Assembly (NCBI RefSeq): GCF_000514775.1
Contig: NZ_AZWO01000006.1
Coordinates: 1-64,000 of the forward strand
DNA from: Salinispora pacifica CNR114
GTDB taxonomy: Bacteria > Actinomycetota > Actinomycetes > Mycobacteriales > Micromonosporaceae
Length of the DNA stretch: 64,000 nucleotides
Reading direction: 5' to 3'
Shown piece by piece: positions 29,229-37,634 of this stretch (position 1 is its first letter; each line of letters begins with the position of its first letter). A program made the translations under genes and the position numbers. The notes under the pieces were generated by a model. It saw nothing but the letters and a program-made list of their open reading frames with translations, was not told the origin of the DNA and made no database searches.

Positions 29229-30536
29229 TCACAGGTTCCGGCCGCGCCACTCGTCCTGCTTGGCCTCGGTTGCCAACTGTTCCCGCAGCGCCGTCTCACG
29301 GATCTGATGCCGGTTCGGCGCGTCCACAACGAACTGCACGATCAACAGCAACAGGCACACCGCCAACAGCAACACCAGGGCGAGCAGACCCGGCAGCCGG
29401 TGGGACAGCGGAATCAGTGGGAGAAGCAGCGCGACCGCGGTGACCGGCGGCCAGCGGAGTTTGCGGGGTGCCACGGCGCCCAACGCGATCAGGGTGACCA
29501 GGTAGATGATCACACCGCCGTAGAGGCTCAGCGCCTCAATGACCGGCAGGGGTAGCCCCCAAGCCGGTGTCTGCGGATCCGCCAGGTCATGCAGCAGCCG
29601 CTTCAGGGCCAGGGCGAACAGGATGATCCCCGCCACCAGCGGCAGATGCAGATAGGTGTAGGCGTAGCGGGCGAGTCTGCGCCGCGCATCCGGATCCTGG
29701 GTCCGGTACAGGGCGTGCTCCATCCCGACCGCGAGACTGTCGAAGTACGCCCACCACAGCACGGCGATGATGGCGATACCCACCACCGCCGCCAGCACAA
29801 CTGGCGCGGTCAGCGGCAGGCTGTCGGCGGCCAGGTTTGGTCCGAGCCCCAGCGAGATGATCGACTCCCCCAGGGCGATCAACACGATCAAGCCGTACCG
29901 TTCCGCCCAGTGCGCGGCGGAGGTCACCGTCCCCCGCACACCCAGGCCCGCGCCGTACTCGACACCGATCGCGGCGATCCAGAGCGTGAGCCGGAGCAGC
30001 CGCTCGGCGTCGCCCTGGAGGAGGTGCTGCGGCACCAACGCGGCGGCGACCAACAGGGCGGTGGCGGTCAACGCCGGCGCGAGCAGCAGCAGCCAGCGCC
30101 GACGCAACTTCGGATTTGACCGCGCCACCCAGCCGAAGACACCCACCTGGAGCACCCGCACGAGGCAGTAGCAGGCAGCGAAGAGCAGCGGACCGGCCAG
30201 GCCCTCGGGTGTCGTCACGAACGCCGACGGGCTACTCAGCGCGAGTACGAAGACCGCTGCCGTGGTGACGAACCCGACCAGCGGGACGCTGCCCTGATCA
30301 ACGCGGATCACGTTGCCGAGGGCGGCGAAGCCCACCCAGCACCACCAGAGCAACGCCAGCACCAGCAGAGACCGCAGGAGGACAGGCACGTTGAGGTCAA
30401 CGGCGGCCAGCTCAGTGACGTTGAGAAACGCGAATACGAAGACCAGATCGTAGAAGAGCTCGAGGCGGGTGGTCCGGGAGCCGGGCGCGCCCGGCTGAAT
30501 CGCCGGCGACCAGCGGACCCGGCTCTCGCGCTCCAC
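29229..30536 (-). CDS. Low temperature requirement A family protein
   Basis: A 435-residue polytopic membrane protein of the LtrA family, first named in Listeria for growth in the cold; its molecular function is not settled. The hallmark ELFYDLVFVFAF is near the N-terminus and the conserved AERYGLIVLIALGESI and YAYTYLHLPLVAG lie in the middle and later parts. About eleven hydrophobic helices can be drawn. The GTG at 30536 (VERESRVRW) is chosen, with GGGAG upstream; the frame is open for 29 more codons without family-like sequence. The yczR gene ends 59 bases upstream. Confidence 0.88.
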   Translation of the reverse strand: MERESRVRWSPAIQPGAPGSRTTRLELFYDLVFVFAFLNVTELAAVDLNVPVLLRSLLVLALLWWCWVGFAALGNVIRVDQGSVPLVGFVTTAAVFVLALSSPSAFVTTPEGLAGPLLFAACYCLVRVLQVGVFGWVARSNPKLRRRWLLLLAPALTATALLVAAALVPQHLLQGDAERLLRLTLWIAAIGVEYGAGLGVRGTVTSAAHWAERYGLIVLIALGESIISLGLGPNLAADSLPLTAPVVLAAVVGIAIIAVLWWAYFDSLAVGMEHALYRTQDPDARRRLARYAYTYLHLPLVAGIILFALALKRLLHDLADPQTPAWGLPLPVIEALSLYGGVIIYLVTLIALGAVAPRKLRWPPVTAVALLLPLIPLSHRLPGLLALVLLLAVCLLLLIVQFVVDAPNRHQIRETALREQLATEAKQDEWRGRNL

Positions 30537-30595
30537 CCGGCCAGTCTCCCAGCGGGACCGGCTGCCGCGGGCGACTTCCGCCGGCGCTACCCGAT

Positions 30596-32053
30596 TCAGG
30601 CGATGACCGCCGGCTCCGACCACTGCGGCCGGCCGGCGCGGTCCAGGTCGTAGCGGACGGCCGCGATCCGGCTAACCGCCTCCACCAACTCCGGGCCGGG
30701 CAGGGTGAACGGCAACCGCAGGAAGCGCTCCAGCGTCCCGTCCAGACCGAACCGGGGGCCGGGGGCGAGGCGGACGCCCGCCTGCTCGGCGGCGCGGGCG
30801 AGTGCGCTGGAGACCGGACCGTCGAGCTCCGCCCAGAGGGTTACTCCGCCGTGCGGCACGGTCACCCGCCACTCGGGCAGGCGCTCGGCGAGGGCACCGA
30901 GCAGGACGTCCCGCTGGGCGGTGAGCTGGGCTCGCCGGGCCGCCACGATCGCCGGCCGCTGCGCCAGCAGGTGGACGGCGACCAGCTGGTCCAGTACCGG
31001 ACTCGCCATGTCCACCCCGACTCGGACGGCGGCGAGCCGCTGCACCTGTGGCGCGGAGGCACGGATCCAGCCGATCCGCAGCCCGCCCCAGTACGCCTTG
31101 CTCATCCCCCCGACGGTGAGCACCCGGGAGTGTCGGTCGAAGCTGGCCGTGGGCGGAGGCATCACCCCACCGGCCAAGGATAGGTCCACAAAGGATTCAT
31201 CAATCACCAGTTCGGAACCGACGGCGTGAGCGGTGGCGACCACGCGCTCCCGCAGCTGGGCCGGCATCAGATGGCCGGTCGGGTTCTGAAAGTCGGGGAT
31301 CAGGTAGGCCAGCTTGGGTCGCCCCTGACGGAGGGCGCCGAGCAGGAGCTCAGCGTCCCAACCGGGATAGTCCCGGGCGAGTCCGTGGGTGCTGATGCGG
31401 GCCCGCCGGGCGTGCAGCGCGGCCAGGGCGTTCGGGTAGCTGGGCGCCTCCACCAGGACGCCGCTACCCGGAGCGTGTGTGAGACGAAGCACCAGGTCCA
31501 GGGCGTGCTGGGTGCCATTGGTGACCATGACCTGCTCGGGTGAGGTGGGTAGGCCCCGTTCGTCGTACGTGCGGGCGATGGCCTCCCGCAGTTCGCTGAT
31601 ACCGGTCGGGTGGTAGCCCGCCCCACCCAGGTAGCGGGGCAGGTCTGCGGCGGCGGCTTGGGCGGCCGGCAGCAGCTCAGGCGGGGCGGCCAGGGCCGCA
31701 ACGCCAAGATCGAGCATCTCGCGATCGTCCAGCGGAGTCCACAGGCCGCTCCCCGCCATCCGATGGTTGCCGGGGAGCATGGTCCAGCTGCCGGCACCGC
31801 GCCGGCTGGCGAGGTGGCCGCTGTCCCGGAGTTCCCGATACGCCGCGGTGACCGTGGTGCGGCTGATCCGCAGCGCCTCGGCCAGCTCGCGCTCGGCCGG
31901 CAGGCGGGCGCCCAGCGGAAGCCGCCCGTCGGCGAGCAGCCCCCGGACGGCGGCGGCCAGTGCCGCGTAGTCGGGGCTGCGCCGGCGACCGGGGAGCGCA
32001 TGCCACTGGCCGAGCAGCCGGGTTAATTGGTTTCCACGTATCTGACTCGCCAT
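30596..32053 (-). CDS. MocR-type regulator (YczR-like)
   Basis: A 485-residue fusion of a GntR-type winged helix (about residues 25-90, with PAERELAEALRISRTTVTAAYREL) to a class-I aminotransferase-fold domain that binds PLP. The Schiff-base lysine is Lys319 in GGMSKAYWGG, and NPTGH near 257 is the PLP-ribose binding region. Such MocR proteins sense PLP or an amino compound. It lies back to back with a YczE-like membrane protein, the usual YczR/YczE pairing. ATG 32053 follows a GGAG eight bases upstream; a GTG three codons earlier is possible. Confidence 0.9.
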   Translation of the reverse strand: MASQIRGNQLTRLLGQWHALPGRRRSPDYAALAAAVRGLLADGRLPLGARLPAERELAEALRISRTTVTAAYRELRDSGHLASRRGAGSWTMLPGNHRMAGSGLWTPLDDREMLDLGVAALAAPPELLPAAQAAAADLPRYLGGAGYHPTGISELREAIARTYDERGLPTSPEQVMVTNGTQHALDLVLRLTHAPGSGVLVEAPSYPNALAALHARRARISTHGLARDYPGWDAELLLGALRQGRPKLAYLIPDFQNPTGHLMPAQLRERVVATAHAVGSELVIDESFVDLSLAGGVMPPPTASFDRHSRVLTVGGMSKAYWGGLRIGWIRASAPQVQRLAAVRVGVDMASPVLDQLVAVHLLAQRPAIVAARRAQLTAQRDVLLGALAERLPEWRVTVPHGGVTLWAELDGPVSSALARAAEQAGVRLAPGPRFGLDGTLERFLRLPFTLPGPELVEAVSRIAAVRYDLDRAGRPQWSEPAVIA

Positions 32054-32069
32054 GGGGGCCACTCCACCA

Positions 32070-32130
32070 TAATTGGCTCTACTGGTTGCCTAATTGGTTA
32101 CTAGATTGGCATGCGTGCAACAGATTGGCA
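32070..32130. promoter_or_regulatory. Repeated TGG-core boxes in yczR/yczE divergent promoter
   Basis: Four similar boxes TAATTGG, TACTGG, TAATTGG, TAGATTGG have their TGG cores at 32074, 32083, 32095 and 32107, spaced 9, 12 and 12 bases, about one helical turn. AGATTGGCA occurs again at 32122-32130. MocR regulators typically bind direct repeats of this kind, so this is probably the YczR operator. TAGATT at 32102-32107 could be a -10 for a leaderless yczE transcript. Confidence 0.6.
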
Positions 32131-32756
32131 ATCTCAGCTACCGGCCCGCGCGACGGCTGACCCAGCTCTACGCTGGACTCGGCCTCTACGGCGTGAGCAT
32201 GGCCCTGTTAATCCGCTCCGGCCTCGGCCTGGACCCCTGGGACGTCTTCCACCAAGGGATCGCCGGGCACACCGGGCTCTCCTTCGGCACGGTGACCATC
32301 GCAGTCGGGGCGCTGGTGCTGCTGCTGTGGATCCCGCTACGGCAGCGGCCGGGCCTCGGCACGGTCAGCAATGTGGTGGTGGTCGGGCTCGTGGTGGACG
32401 CCACCCTCGCCCTACTACCGGCGGACCTGCCGCTCGCCACCCGAACCGCCCTACTCGTCGGCGGGATCGTCGCCAACGGCACGGCGAGCGGGCTCTATCT
32501 CGGCTCCCGGCTCGGCCCCGGCCCCCGCGACGGCCTGATGACCGGCTTCGTCGCCCGCCGGCCACGATTCTCGATCCGGCTCGTCCGCACCACCATCGAG
32601 GTCGCCGTACTGGGGCTGGGCTGGCTGCTCGGCGGAGCGGTCGGCCCCGGCACGGTGGCGTATGCCCTGACCATCGGCCCGCTGACCCAGTTCGTGCTGC
32701 CCCGCGTGACGGTCCCTCCTCCGCCCAACCCCACCCCAGTCCCGGCTCCCGGTTGA
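32115..32756 (+). CDS. YczE/YyaS-family membrane protein
   Basis: A 213-residue polytopic membrane protein of the YczE family with about five to six helices. The conserved opening RRLTQLYAGLGLYGVSMAL, then GLGLDPWDVFHQG and SRLGPGPRDGLMTG, are family features. Function is unproven; YczE has been linked to peptide-synthetase activity in Bacillus and its partner regulator senses PLP. I chose GTG 32115, eight bases after a possible -10, implying a leaderless message; TTG codons at 32094 and 32106 are alternatives. The C-terminus is proline-rich. Confidence 0.82.
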   Translation: MQQIGNLSYRPARRLTQLYAGLGLYGVSMALLIRSGLGLDPWDVFHQGIAGHTGLSFGTVTIAVGALVLLLWIPLRQRPGLGTVSNVVVVGLVVDATLALLPADLPLATRTALLVGGIVANGTASGLYLGSRLGPGPRDGLMTGFVARRPRFSIRLVRTTIEVAVLGLGWLLGGAVGPGTVAYALTIGPLTQFVLPRVTVPPPPNPTPVPAPG

Positions 32757-32787
32757 ACCGTGTGCTCCCGCGCACCGTCCCCGTCCC

Positions 32788-32803
32788 GCCGCCCCCCGGC
32801 GGC
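32788..32803 (+). terminator. Short hairpin after yczE
   Basis: A 6-bp perfect GC stem (32788-32793 and 32798-32803) with a CCCC loop lies 31 bases past the yczE stop. It is short, so only a weak terminator candidate. Confidence 0.35.
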
Positions 32804-32898
32804 TGTCCGGCTCACCGCTAGCGACGCAAAGGACGACCCGTTGTAGTCCAAAGGGAGGAGGTGTTTCCTTTCCGGCGCGGGATCGGCACAATCTGGCC

Positions 32899-33360
32899 AT
32901 GGGGGAGAGACAGTGGCAGTGGACGGATGCGTGGATCTTCGTTTCGTTGGTGATCGCACATGGCGCCGGCCGGCACCGCCGAGCAGCGTCCAGCCGGCGG
33001 CCGTTAGGGGTTCGGCTCACCGATGTTCTCTCCACCGCCGACCACCTCAACCGCGCGATCCCCGAACGGCATGAGGTCGAGGTGGCGGTCCGCCGGTTGG
33101 TCGGCACCGGCCTGGTCAGTGTCACCGACGGCTGGTTCCGGATCACACCGGAGGGGGAACGGCTCTGGCGCACCCGTCCCCACGCCGGCCTGGCCACCAC
33201 AGTCGACACCGTGCAGGACGTGTTGAGCCGTCGGCACACCCCGGGCGACGCGGACTGGCAGCTCGACGAGGCCGAGCACGCGGCGGCGGTCCAGGAGTAC
33301 GCGGTACGTTCCATCCCGACGCGGCGACAATCTTCGCGGCATCACGCCCGCCGGGACTGA
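32899..33360 (+). CDS. Hypothetical protein with winged-helix-like region
   Basis: A 153-residue soluble protein. Residues 38-90 (RLTDVLSTADHLNRAIPERHEVEVAVRRLVG, then GLVSVTDGWFRITPEGERLW) look like a winged helix: a helical pair, then a strand-turn-strand wing and the TPEGE motif common in MarR/PadR-like proteins. The N-terminus TDAWIFVSLVIAHG could be a short hydrophobic helix. The C-terminal third is polar. No family name can be given. It converges on hisF. The start codon lacks a well-spaced Shine-Dalgarno; a GGAGGAGGT at about 32852 is too far upstream. Confidence 0.7.
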   Translation: MGERQWQWTDAWIFVSLVIAHGAGRHRRAASSRRPLGVRLTDVLSTADHLNRAIPERHEVEVAVRRLVGTGLVSVTDGWFRITPEGERLWRTRPHAGLATTVDTVQDVLSRRHTPGDADWQLDEAEHAAAVQEYAVRSIPTRRQSSRHHARRD

Positions 33361-33394
33361 CCGACGCAGCCCGCCCACCCACCGGCGAGGCGGC

Positions 33395-34162
33395 TCAGCA
33401 GACCAGGTGACCACCCTCGCGCAGCGCGTCCTTGACTTCACCGACGGTGAGTTGGCCGAAGTGGAAGACGCTCGCGGCGAGCACCGCGTCGGCGCCGGCG
33501 TCGATCGCCGGCGGGAAGTGACCCGCCTCCCCCGCGCCCCCGCTGGCGACCACCGGCACGTTGACCATCTCCCGCACCGTGCGAATCAGCTCCAGGTCAA
33601 ACCCGGTCTTGGTGCCGTCGGCGTCCATCGAGTTGAGCAGGATCTCACCCGCGCCCAGCTCGGCGCCGCGCCGCGCCCAGTCGATGGCATCGATGCCGGT
33701 ACCACGCCGGCCGCCGTGCGTGGTCACCTCGAACCCGCTGGTCGTGGTGGCGGAGGGGGCGCGCCGCACGTCGAGGGAGAGCACCAGCACCTGCCGGCCG
33801 AACCGCTCCGCGACCTCAGCGATCAGCTCGGGGCGGGTGATCGCGGCGGTGTTCACGCCGACCTTGTCCGCCCCCGCGCGCAGCAGCGCGTCAACGTCAC
33901 TGACCTGCCGCACCCCGCCACCGACGGTGAGCGGAATAAAGACTGACTCCGCGGTACGGCGGACCACATCCAGCATCGTGCCGCGGTCGCTCACCGAGGC
34001 GGTGACATCCAGGAACGTCAGCTCATCAGCGCCCGCCCGATGGTACGCCGCGGCCCGCTCCACCGGGTCACCCGCGTCCCGCAGGTTACGGAAGTTGACG
34101 CCTTTGACCACCCGCCCGGCGTCCACGTCGAGGCAGGGAATCACGCGTACGGCCAGGGACAT
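33395..34162 (-). CDS. hisF: Imidazole glycerol phosphate synthase, cyclase subunit
   Basis: A 255-residue TIM barrel that joins PRFAR and ammonia from HisH to give IGP and AICAR. The catalytic aspartates are Asp12 ([13 protein letters not shown]) and Asp131 (LSLDVRR). Phosphate-binding loops LTVGGGVR and VASGGAG are present. It is separated from priA and hisH by a MarR-curA operon with its own terminator, so it likely has its own promoter; TAGGCT seven bases before the ATG could be a -10 for a leaderless or near-leaderless message. Confidence 0.96.
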   Translation of the reverse strand: MSLAVRVIPCLDVDAGRVVKGVNFRNLRDAGDPVERAAAYHRAGADELTFLDVTASVSDRGTMLDVVRRTAESVFIPLTVGGGVRQVSDVDALLRAGADKVGVNTAAITRPELIAEVAERFGRQVLVLSLDVRRAPSATTTSGFEVTTHGGRRGTGIDAIDWARRGAELGAGEILLNSMDADGTKTGFDLELIRTVREMVNVPVVASGGAGEAGHFPPAIDAGADAVLAASVFHFGQLTVGEVKDALREGGHLVC

Positions 34163-34180
34163 GCCGCCAGCCTAGCCAAC

Positions 34181-34227
34181 GCGATCAGCCGGTGGCCATC
34201 GTGTGCGGCCGGCCACCGGCGGATCGC
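34181..34227 (-). terminator. 17-bp hairpin after curA
   Basis: Arms 34181-34197 and 34211-34227 pair with one mismatch around a 13-base loop. It follows the curA stop codon by 47 bases on the minus strand and would insulate hisF from the MarR-curA transcript. Confidence 0.75.
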
Positions 34228-34274
34228 GTTGCGGAAGATGCGTCCCTACCGCCGAGGCGCGGCGGGACCCCGAC

Positions 34275-35279
34275 TCACACCCGGACCAGCATCTTGCCGA
34301 GGTTCTCGCCGCGGAGCATGCCCAGGAAGGCCGCGGGGGCGTTCTCGATGCCGTCGATCATCGTCTCGTCGTAGCTGAGCTTCCCGTCGCGCAGCCAGCC
34401 GCCAACCTCCTGCACGAACTGCTCGCCCAACTGCCCGTAGTCGGAGACGATGAAGCCGCGCAGGGTGAGCCGCTTGCTGATGATCATTGCCAGGTTGCGC
34501 GGGGCGGCCGGCGGCTCGGTCGCGTTGTACTGCGCGATCATCCCGCAGATCGCGGCCCGGCCGTTCGGCCGCATCGCGCCGATCGCCGCCTCCAGGTGCT
34601 CGCCGCCCACGTTGTCGAAGTAGACGTCGATCCCGTCCGGCGCGGCGGCGCCGAGCGACTCCCGCACCGGGGCCTCGTGGTAGTCGAAGGCAGCGTCGAA
34701 GCCAAGCGCCCGCAGCCGCTCGACCTTGGCTGGCGAGCCGGCGCTGCCGACCACCCGACCGGCGCCGCGAAGCTTGGCGATCTGGCCAACCATGCTCCCC
34801 ACCGCACCGGCCGCGCCGGAGACGAAGACGGTCTCCCCCGGCTGCATCGCGGCGACCTCGAGCAGTCCGGCGTATGCGGTGAGCCCGGTCATTCCCAGCA
34901 CCCCGAGGTACGTGCTGACCGGGGCGAGGGCAGGATCGACCTTCCGAACGGTCGTCGCGTCCAGCAGCGCGTACTCCCGCCAGCCGAGCGAGTGGAGCAC
35001 CGTATCGCCGGGGGCGAAGTCGTCGGCCTCGCTCGCCACCACCGCACCGACCGCCCCACCGTCGAGCGGCGCGTCCAGCGCGTACGGCGGGACGTAGGAG
35101 GCGACATCATTCATCCGCCCCCGCATGTACGGGTCGACGGACATAAAGGTGTTCCGCACCACGATCTGCCCCGGACCCGGGGTGGGGATGTCGGTGGAGA
35201 CCAACCGGAAGTTCTCTTCGGTCGGCCAACCCTGCGGCCGCGAGGCTAGTTGGATCTCGCGGTTTGCGGTCTTACTCAT
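34275..35279 (-). CDS. NADP-dependent oxidoreductase (CurA/PTGR-like)
   Basis: A 334-residue medium-chain reductase without zinc ligands. The N-terminal domain contains TFMSVDPYMRGRM, typical of the curcumin reductase / prostaglandin reductase / leukotriene B4 dehydrogenase group. The Rossmann fold has VSGAAGAVGSMVGQIAK near 152-168, and YFDNVGGEHLEAAI follows. Members reduce the C=C bond of alpha,beta-unsaturated carbonyls with NADPH. It starts five bases after the MarR gene, with GGAG spanning the junction, so the MarR protein probably controls it. Likely role: clearing reactive enones produced by oxidative stress; inferred from the partner. Confidence 0.88.
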   Translation of the reverse strand: MSKTANREIQLASRPQGWPTEENFRLVSTDIPTPGPGQIVVRNTFMSVDPYMRGRMNDVASYVPPYALDAPLDGGAVGAVVASEADDFAPGDTVLHSLGWREYALLDATTVRKVDPALAPVSTYLGVLGMTGLTAYAGLLEVAAMQPGETVFVSGAAGAVGSMVGQIAKLRGAGRVVGSAGSPAKVERLRALGFDAAFDYHEAPVRESLGAAAPDGIDVYFDNVGGEHLEAAIGAMRPNGRAAICGMIAQYNATEPPAAPRNLAMIISKRLTLRGFIVSDYGQLGEQFVQEVGGWLRDGKLSYDETMIDGIENAPAAFLGMLRGENLGKMLVRV

Positions 35280-35284
35280 GGTCG

Positions 35285-35734
35285 CTACTGCTCCTTGTGT
35301 TGGTGGATCGTACTGGTAATCCGGTTGAGGGTGTCGCGTAGGACGACGAGATCGTCCGCGCCGAGCCCGGTCGCCTGGGCCAGTTGGCGGGGAAGGTCGG
35401 CCATCCGCCCATGCAGGGCCCGCCCCGCCGGGGTGAGCTCCACCACCACCCGTCGTTCGTCGGCCGCCGACCGCCGCCGGGTCACCAGGCCCGCCGCCTC
35501 CAGCCGCTTGAGCAGGGGGGAGAGCGTTCCGGAGTCCAACTGCAGCCGAGCGCCGAGGTCAGAGACGGTCGGCAGCTGCTCCTGCTCGCCCTCCCAGAGC
35601 ACCAGCAGCACGAGGTACTGCGGATAGGTCAGCCCGAACTCGGCGAGGATGGGCCGATAGACATCGGCCATGGCGCGCGACGCGGTGTAGAGCGCGAAGC
35701 ACACCTGCCGCCGCAACGCCAGATCATCGGTCAC
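35285..35734 (-). CDS. OhrR-like MarR-family redox regulator
   Basis: A 149-residue winged-helix repressor. Cys12 sits in QVCFALYTASRAM, the hallmark of OhrR proteins whose N-terminal Cys is oxidised by organic peroxides. The DNA-binding wing is PTVSDLGARLQLDSGTLSPLLKRLEAAGLVTRRR with the DERRV wing tip. I chose GTG 35734: TACGCT lies six bases upstream and TTGTGC a further 17 bases back, giving a leaderless message. A longer frame starts with GTG at 35752 inside the large palindrome. The first gene of a two-gene operon with curA. Confidence 0.9.
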   Translation of the reverse strand: MTDDLALRRQVCFALYTASRAMADVYRPILAEFGLTYPQYLVLLVLWEGEQEQLPTVSDLGARLQLDSGTLSPLLKRLEAAGLVTRRRSAADERRVVVELTPAGRALHGRMADLPRQLAQATGLGADDLVVLRDTLNRITSTIHQHKEQ

Positions 35735-35740
35735 CAGAAA

Positions 35741-35769
35741 AGCGTAGCCCACGGTTTAGTTGTGCACAA
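35741..35769 (-). promoter_or_regulatory. marR-curA promoter
   Basis: On the minus strand a -35 TTGTGC (35769-35764), a 17-base spacer and a -10 TACGCT (35746-35741) precede the GTG at 35734 by six bases. The -35 sits at the centre of the palindrome that follows, so repressor binding would block the promoter. Confidence 0.6.
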
Positions 35770-35786
35770 CTAAACCGTGGGCTACG
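35743..35786. promoter_or_regulatory. Perfect 44-bp palindrome, putative MarR operator
   Basis: Bases 35743-35764 and 35765-35786 are exact reverse complements with no spacer: 22 bp per arm. The inner core TAGTTGTGCACAACTA is a typical MarR/OhrR-type operator; the outer arms extend perfect symmetry well beyond a single dimer site and into the region around an in-frame GTG. It could bind two repressor dimers or form a cruciform or mRNA hairpin. Confidence 0.85.
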
Positions 35787-35906
35787 TCGCCCTCCTGGCT
35801 CAGAAACCACCGGTACGAGGGACAACACACCCGGACGCTGGGCTGACGACGCCGGCGGGTGGCCAGCCCGGCAAGGGCGCCGGGTGAGATCAAGCGTCGG
35901 GTGCGA

Positions 35907-36632
35907 TCAGGCGTCGGCCAGTGTCCGCAACGCCTCGGCCACGGTGAAGGCACCCGCATACAGCGCCTTGCCGGCGATTACCCCCTCCACCCCGACCGGC
36001 TCCAGGGCGGCCAGCGCACGCAGATCGGCCAGGGTCGAGACCCCACCGGACGCGATCACCGGTGCGCTGGTGCGGGCGCAGACCTCACGAAGCAGCTCCA
36101 GGTTCGGCCCGCGCATCGTGCCGTCCTTGGTGATGTCGGTGACCACGTACCGGGACGCGCCGGCCCGGTCCAGCCGCGCCAGTACCTCCCACAGGTCGCC
36201 GCCGTCCCGGGTCCAGCCCCGGGCGGAGAGGGTCTGCCCACGCACGTCGAGGCCGATCGCCACCCGGTCGCCGTACTCGCCGCAGACCCGATCGCACCAC
36301 TGGGGATCCTCCAGCGCGGCGGTGCCGATATTGACCCGAGCGGCCCCGGTCGCCAGCGCGGCCCGCAACGACGCATCGTCCCGGACTCCGCCGGAGAGCT
36401 CCACCCGCACATCCAGGCTACGCACCACATCGGCGAGCAGCTCCGCGTTGGAGCCCCGGCCGAACGCCGCATCCAGGTCAACCAGGTGAATCCACTCCGC
36501 CCCGTCCCGCTGCCAGGCCAATGCGGCGTCGAAGGGATCACCGTAGGCGGTCTCGCTACCGGCGGCGCCCTGCACCAACCGGACCGCTTGCCCGTCAGCG
36601 ACATCAACAGCGGGCAACAGGGTTAGGCTCAC
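35907..36632 (-). CDS. priA: Bifunctional HisA/TrpF isomerase (PriA)
   Basis: A 241-residue TIM barrel catalysing the Amadori rearrangement of ProFAR for histidine and, in actinobacteria lacking trpF, of PRA for tryptophan. General base Asp10 and acid Asp170 (DITKDG) are present. Arg138 and Trp140 in ARGWT correspond to the PriA-specific residues (R143/W145 in the mycobacterial enzyme) that switch for dual substrates. The GTG at 36632 has GAGGAG seven bases upstream. No trpF lies in the trp run of this window, which fits. It closes the hisDCBH operon. Confidence 0.95.
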   Translation of the reverse strand: MSLTLLPAVDVADGQAVRLVQGAAGSETAYGDPFDAALAWQRDGAEWIHLVDLDAAFGRGSNAELLADVVRSLDVRVELSGGVRDDASLRAALATGAARVNIGTAALEDPQWCDRVCGEYGDRVAIGLDVRGQTLSARGWTRDGGDLWEVLARLDRAGASRYVVTDITKDGTMRGPNLELLREVCARTSAPVIASGGVSTLADLRALAALEPVGVEGVIAGKALYAGAFTVAEALRTLADA

Positions 36633-36648
36633 AGCAAATCTCCTCGGA

Positions 36649-36972
36649 TCAGGAACGGCGGTCCAGGGCGATCACCACGATCGCCGGCAGTACGAGCAGC
36701 AGGAGCGCGACCAGCCCGAACCGCAACGCAAGATCATCTACCAGGGTCCAGATCATCAGGATCACGGCCACCGTGGACAGCACGATCGCGGCGCGCTCAC
36801 CTCGGGTCCGCCGGGGCAGCCGGCCGATCCGCCCCCGGCGTACCGTCGGAGTCAGCCGACGAAGCAGCGCCCGCCGCTCGGCTTGCCGGGCGAGCTGCCG
36901 CTGCCGCACCGCCCGCCGCTGCGCTGCCTCCGCCTCCCGAGCAGCCCGACGCCGCGCCCGCTCCTTGCTCAC
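36649..36972 (-). CDS. Small basic membrane protein in his operon (107 aa)
   Basis: A 107-residue protein. Residues 1-60 are extremely basic and probably one long helix (many Arg, Gln, Ala; [10 protein letters not shown] at the end), followed by two transmembrane helices at about 61-77 and 83-103. The GTG start overlaps the hisH stop codon (GTGA), and priA begins 16 bases after it, so it is embedded in histidine synthesis. No function is known. The basic cytoplasmic stretch could bind nucleic acid or acidic lipids. Longer in-frame codons upstream lie within hisH. Confidence 0.8.
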   Translation of the reverse strand: MSKERARRRAAREAEAAQRRAVRQRQLARQAERRALLRRLTPTVRRGRIGRLPRRTRGERAAIVLSTVAVILMIWTLVDDLALRFGLVALLLLVLPAIVVIALDRRS

Positions 36973-37634
36973 CGACGGCCCCCAGCAGCGTGGCCGGTCG
37001 CCGGCTGACCGCTCGACGAAAGCGTGCGCAACCAGTTGCGCAGCAGCGCGGCACCAGTATCGGCGGATTTCTCCGGATGGAACTGGACGGCGCTGAGTGG
37101 ACCCCGCTCCACGGCCGCCACGAACTCCGCCCCGTGGTGGGCGGTGGTTACGGCGACACCGGCAGCAGCCAACGCGGCCACCCCGTCCGCTGCGTATGAG
37201 TGCACGAAGTAGAACCGGCTCTCGGCCAGACCGGCGAAGAGCACCGAATCGGCCGGCGGAGCGACCGTGTTCCAGCCCATGTGCGGCAGCCGCGCAGCGG
37301 GGAGTTGACCCACCTGCCCGGGCAGCAACCCGAGACCATCGGTCACCACACCGTGCTCGGCACCGCGCTCGAAGAGCACCTGCATCCCGACGCAGATGCC
37401 GAGCACCGGGCGGCCGGCGGCGACCCGCTCGACAATCACCGGACCGGCGCCCAACGCCGCTATTCCCGCCATGCAGGCGGCGAAAGCCCCGACACCGGGG
37501 ACCACCAGGCCGTCCGCCTCGGCAGCGGCGGCCAGATCGTCGGTCACCGTCACCTCCGCGCCGGCCGCCGCGAGGGCGCGCTCCACGGAGCGGAGATTCC
37601 CCGACCCGTGGTCCAGCACCACGACCCTGCTCAC
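36969..37634 (-). CDS. hisH: Imidazole glycerol phosphate synthase, glutaminase subunit
   Basis: A 221-residue class-I glutamine amidotransferase that supplies ammonia to HisF. The triad is Cys81 (LGICVGMQ), His186 and Glu188 (VQFHPEKS). The N-terminus VVVLDHGSGNLRSV is the family opening. GTG 37634 overlaps the stop of the 57-residue membrane protein gene and has GGGGGAGGG upstream; an upstream in-frame extension is not family-like. Its end overlaps the 107-residue membrane protein gene. Confidence 0.95.
   Translation of the reverse strand: MSRVVVLDHGSGNLRSVERALAAAGAEVTVTDDLAAAAEADGLVVPGVGAFAACMAGIAALGAGPVIVERVAAGRPVLGICVGMQVLFERGAEHGVVTDGLGLLPGQVGQLPAARLPHMGWNTVAPPADSVLFAGLAESRFYFVHSYAADGVAALAAAGVAVTTAHHGAEFVAAVERGPLSAVQFHPEKSADTGAALLRNWLRTLSSSGQPATGHAAGGRR

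Noticed and set aside
35756..35959. 67-codon frame upstream of marR ending inside the palindrome
   Set aside because: No ribosome site, Arg-rich composition and overlap with the priA end; its last residues only mirror the palindrome.
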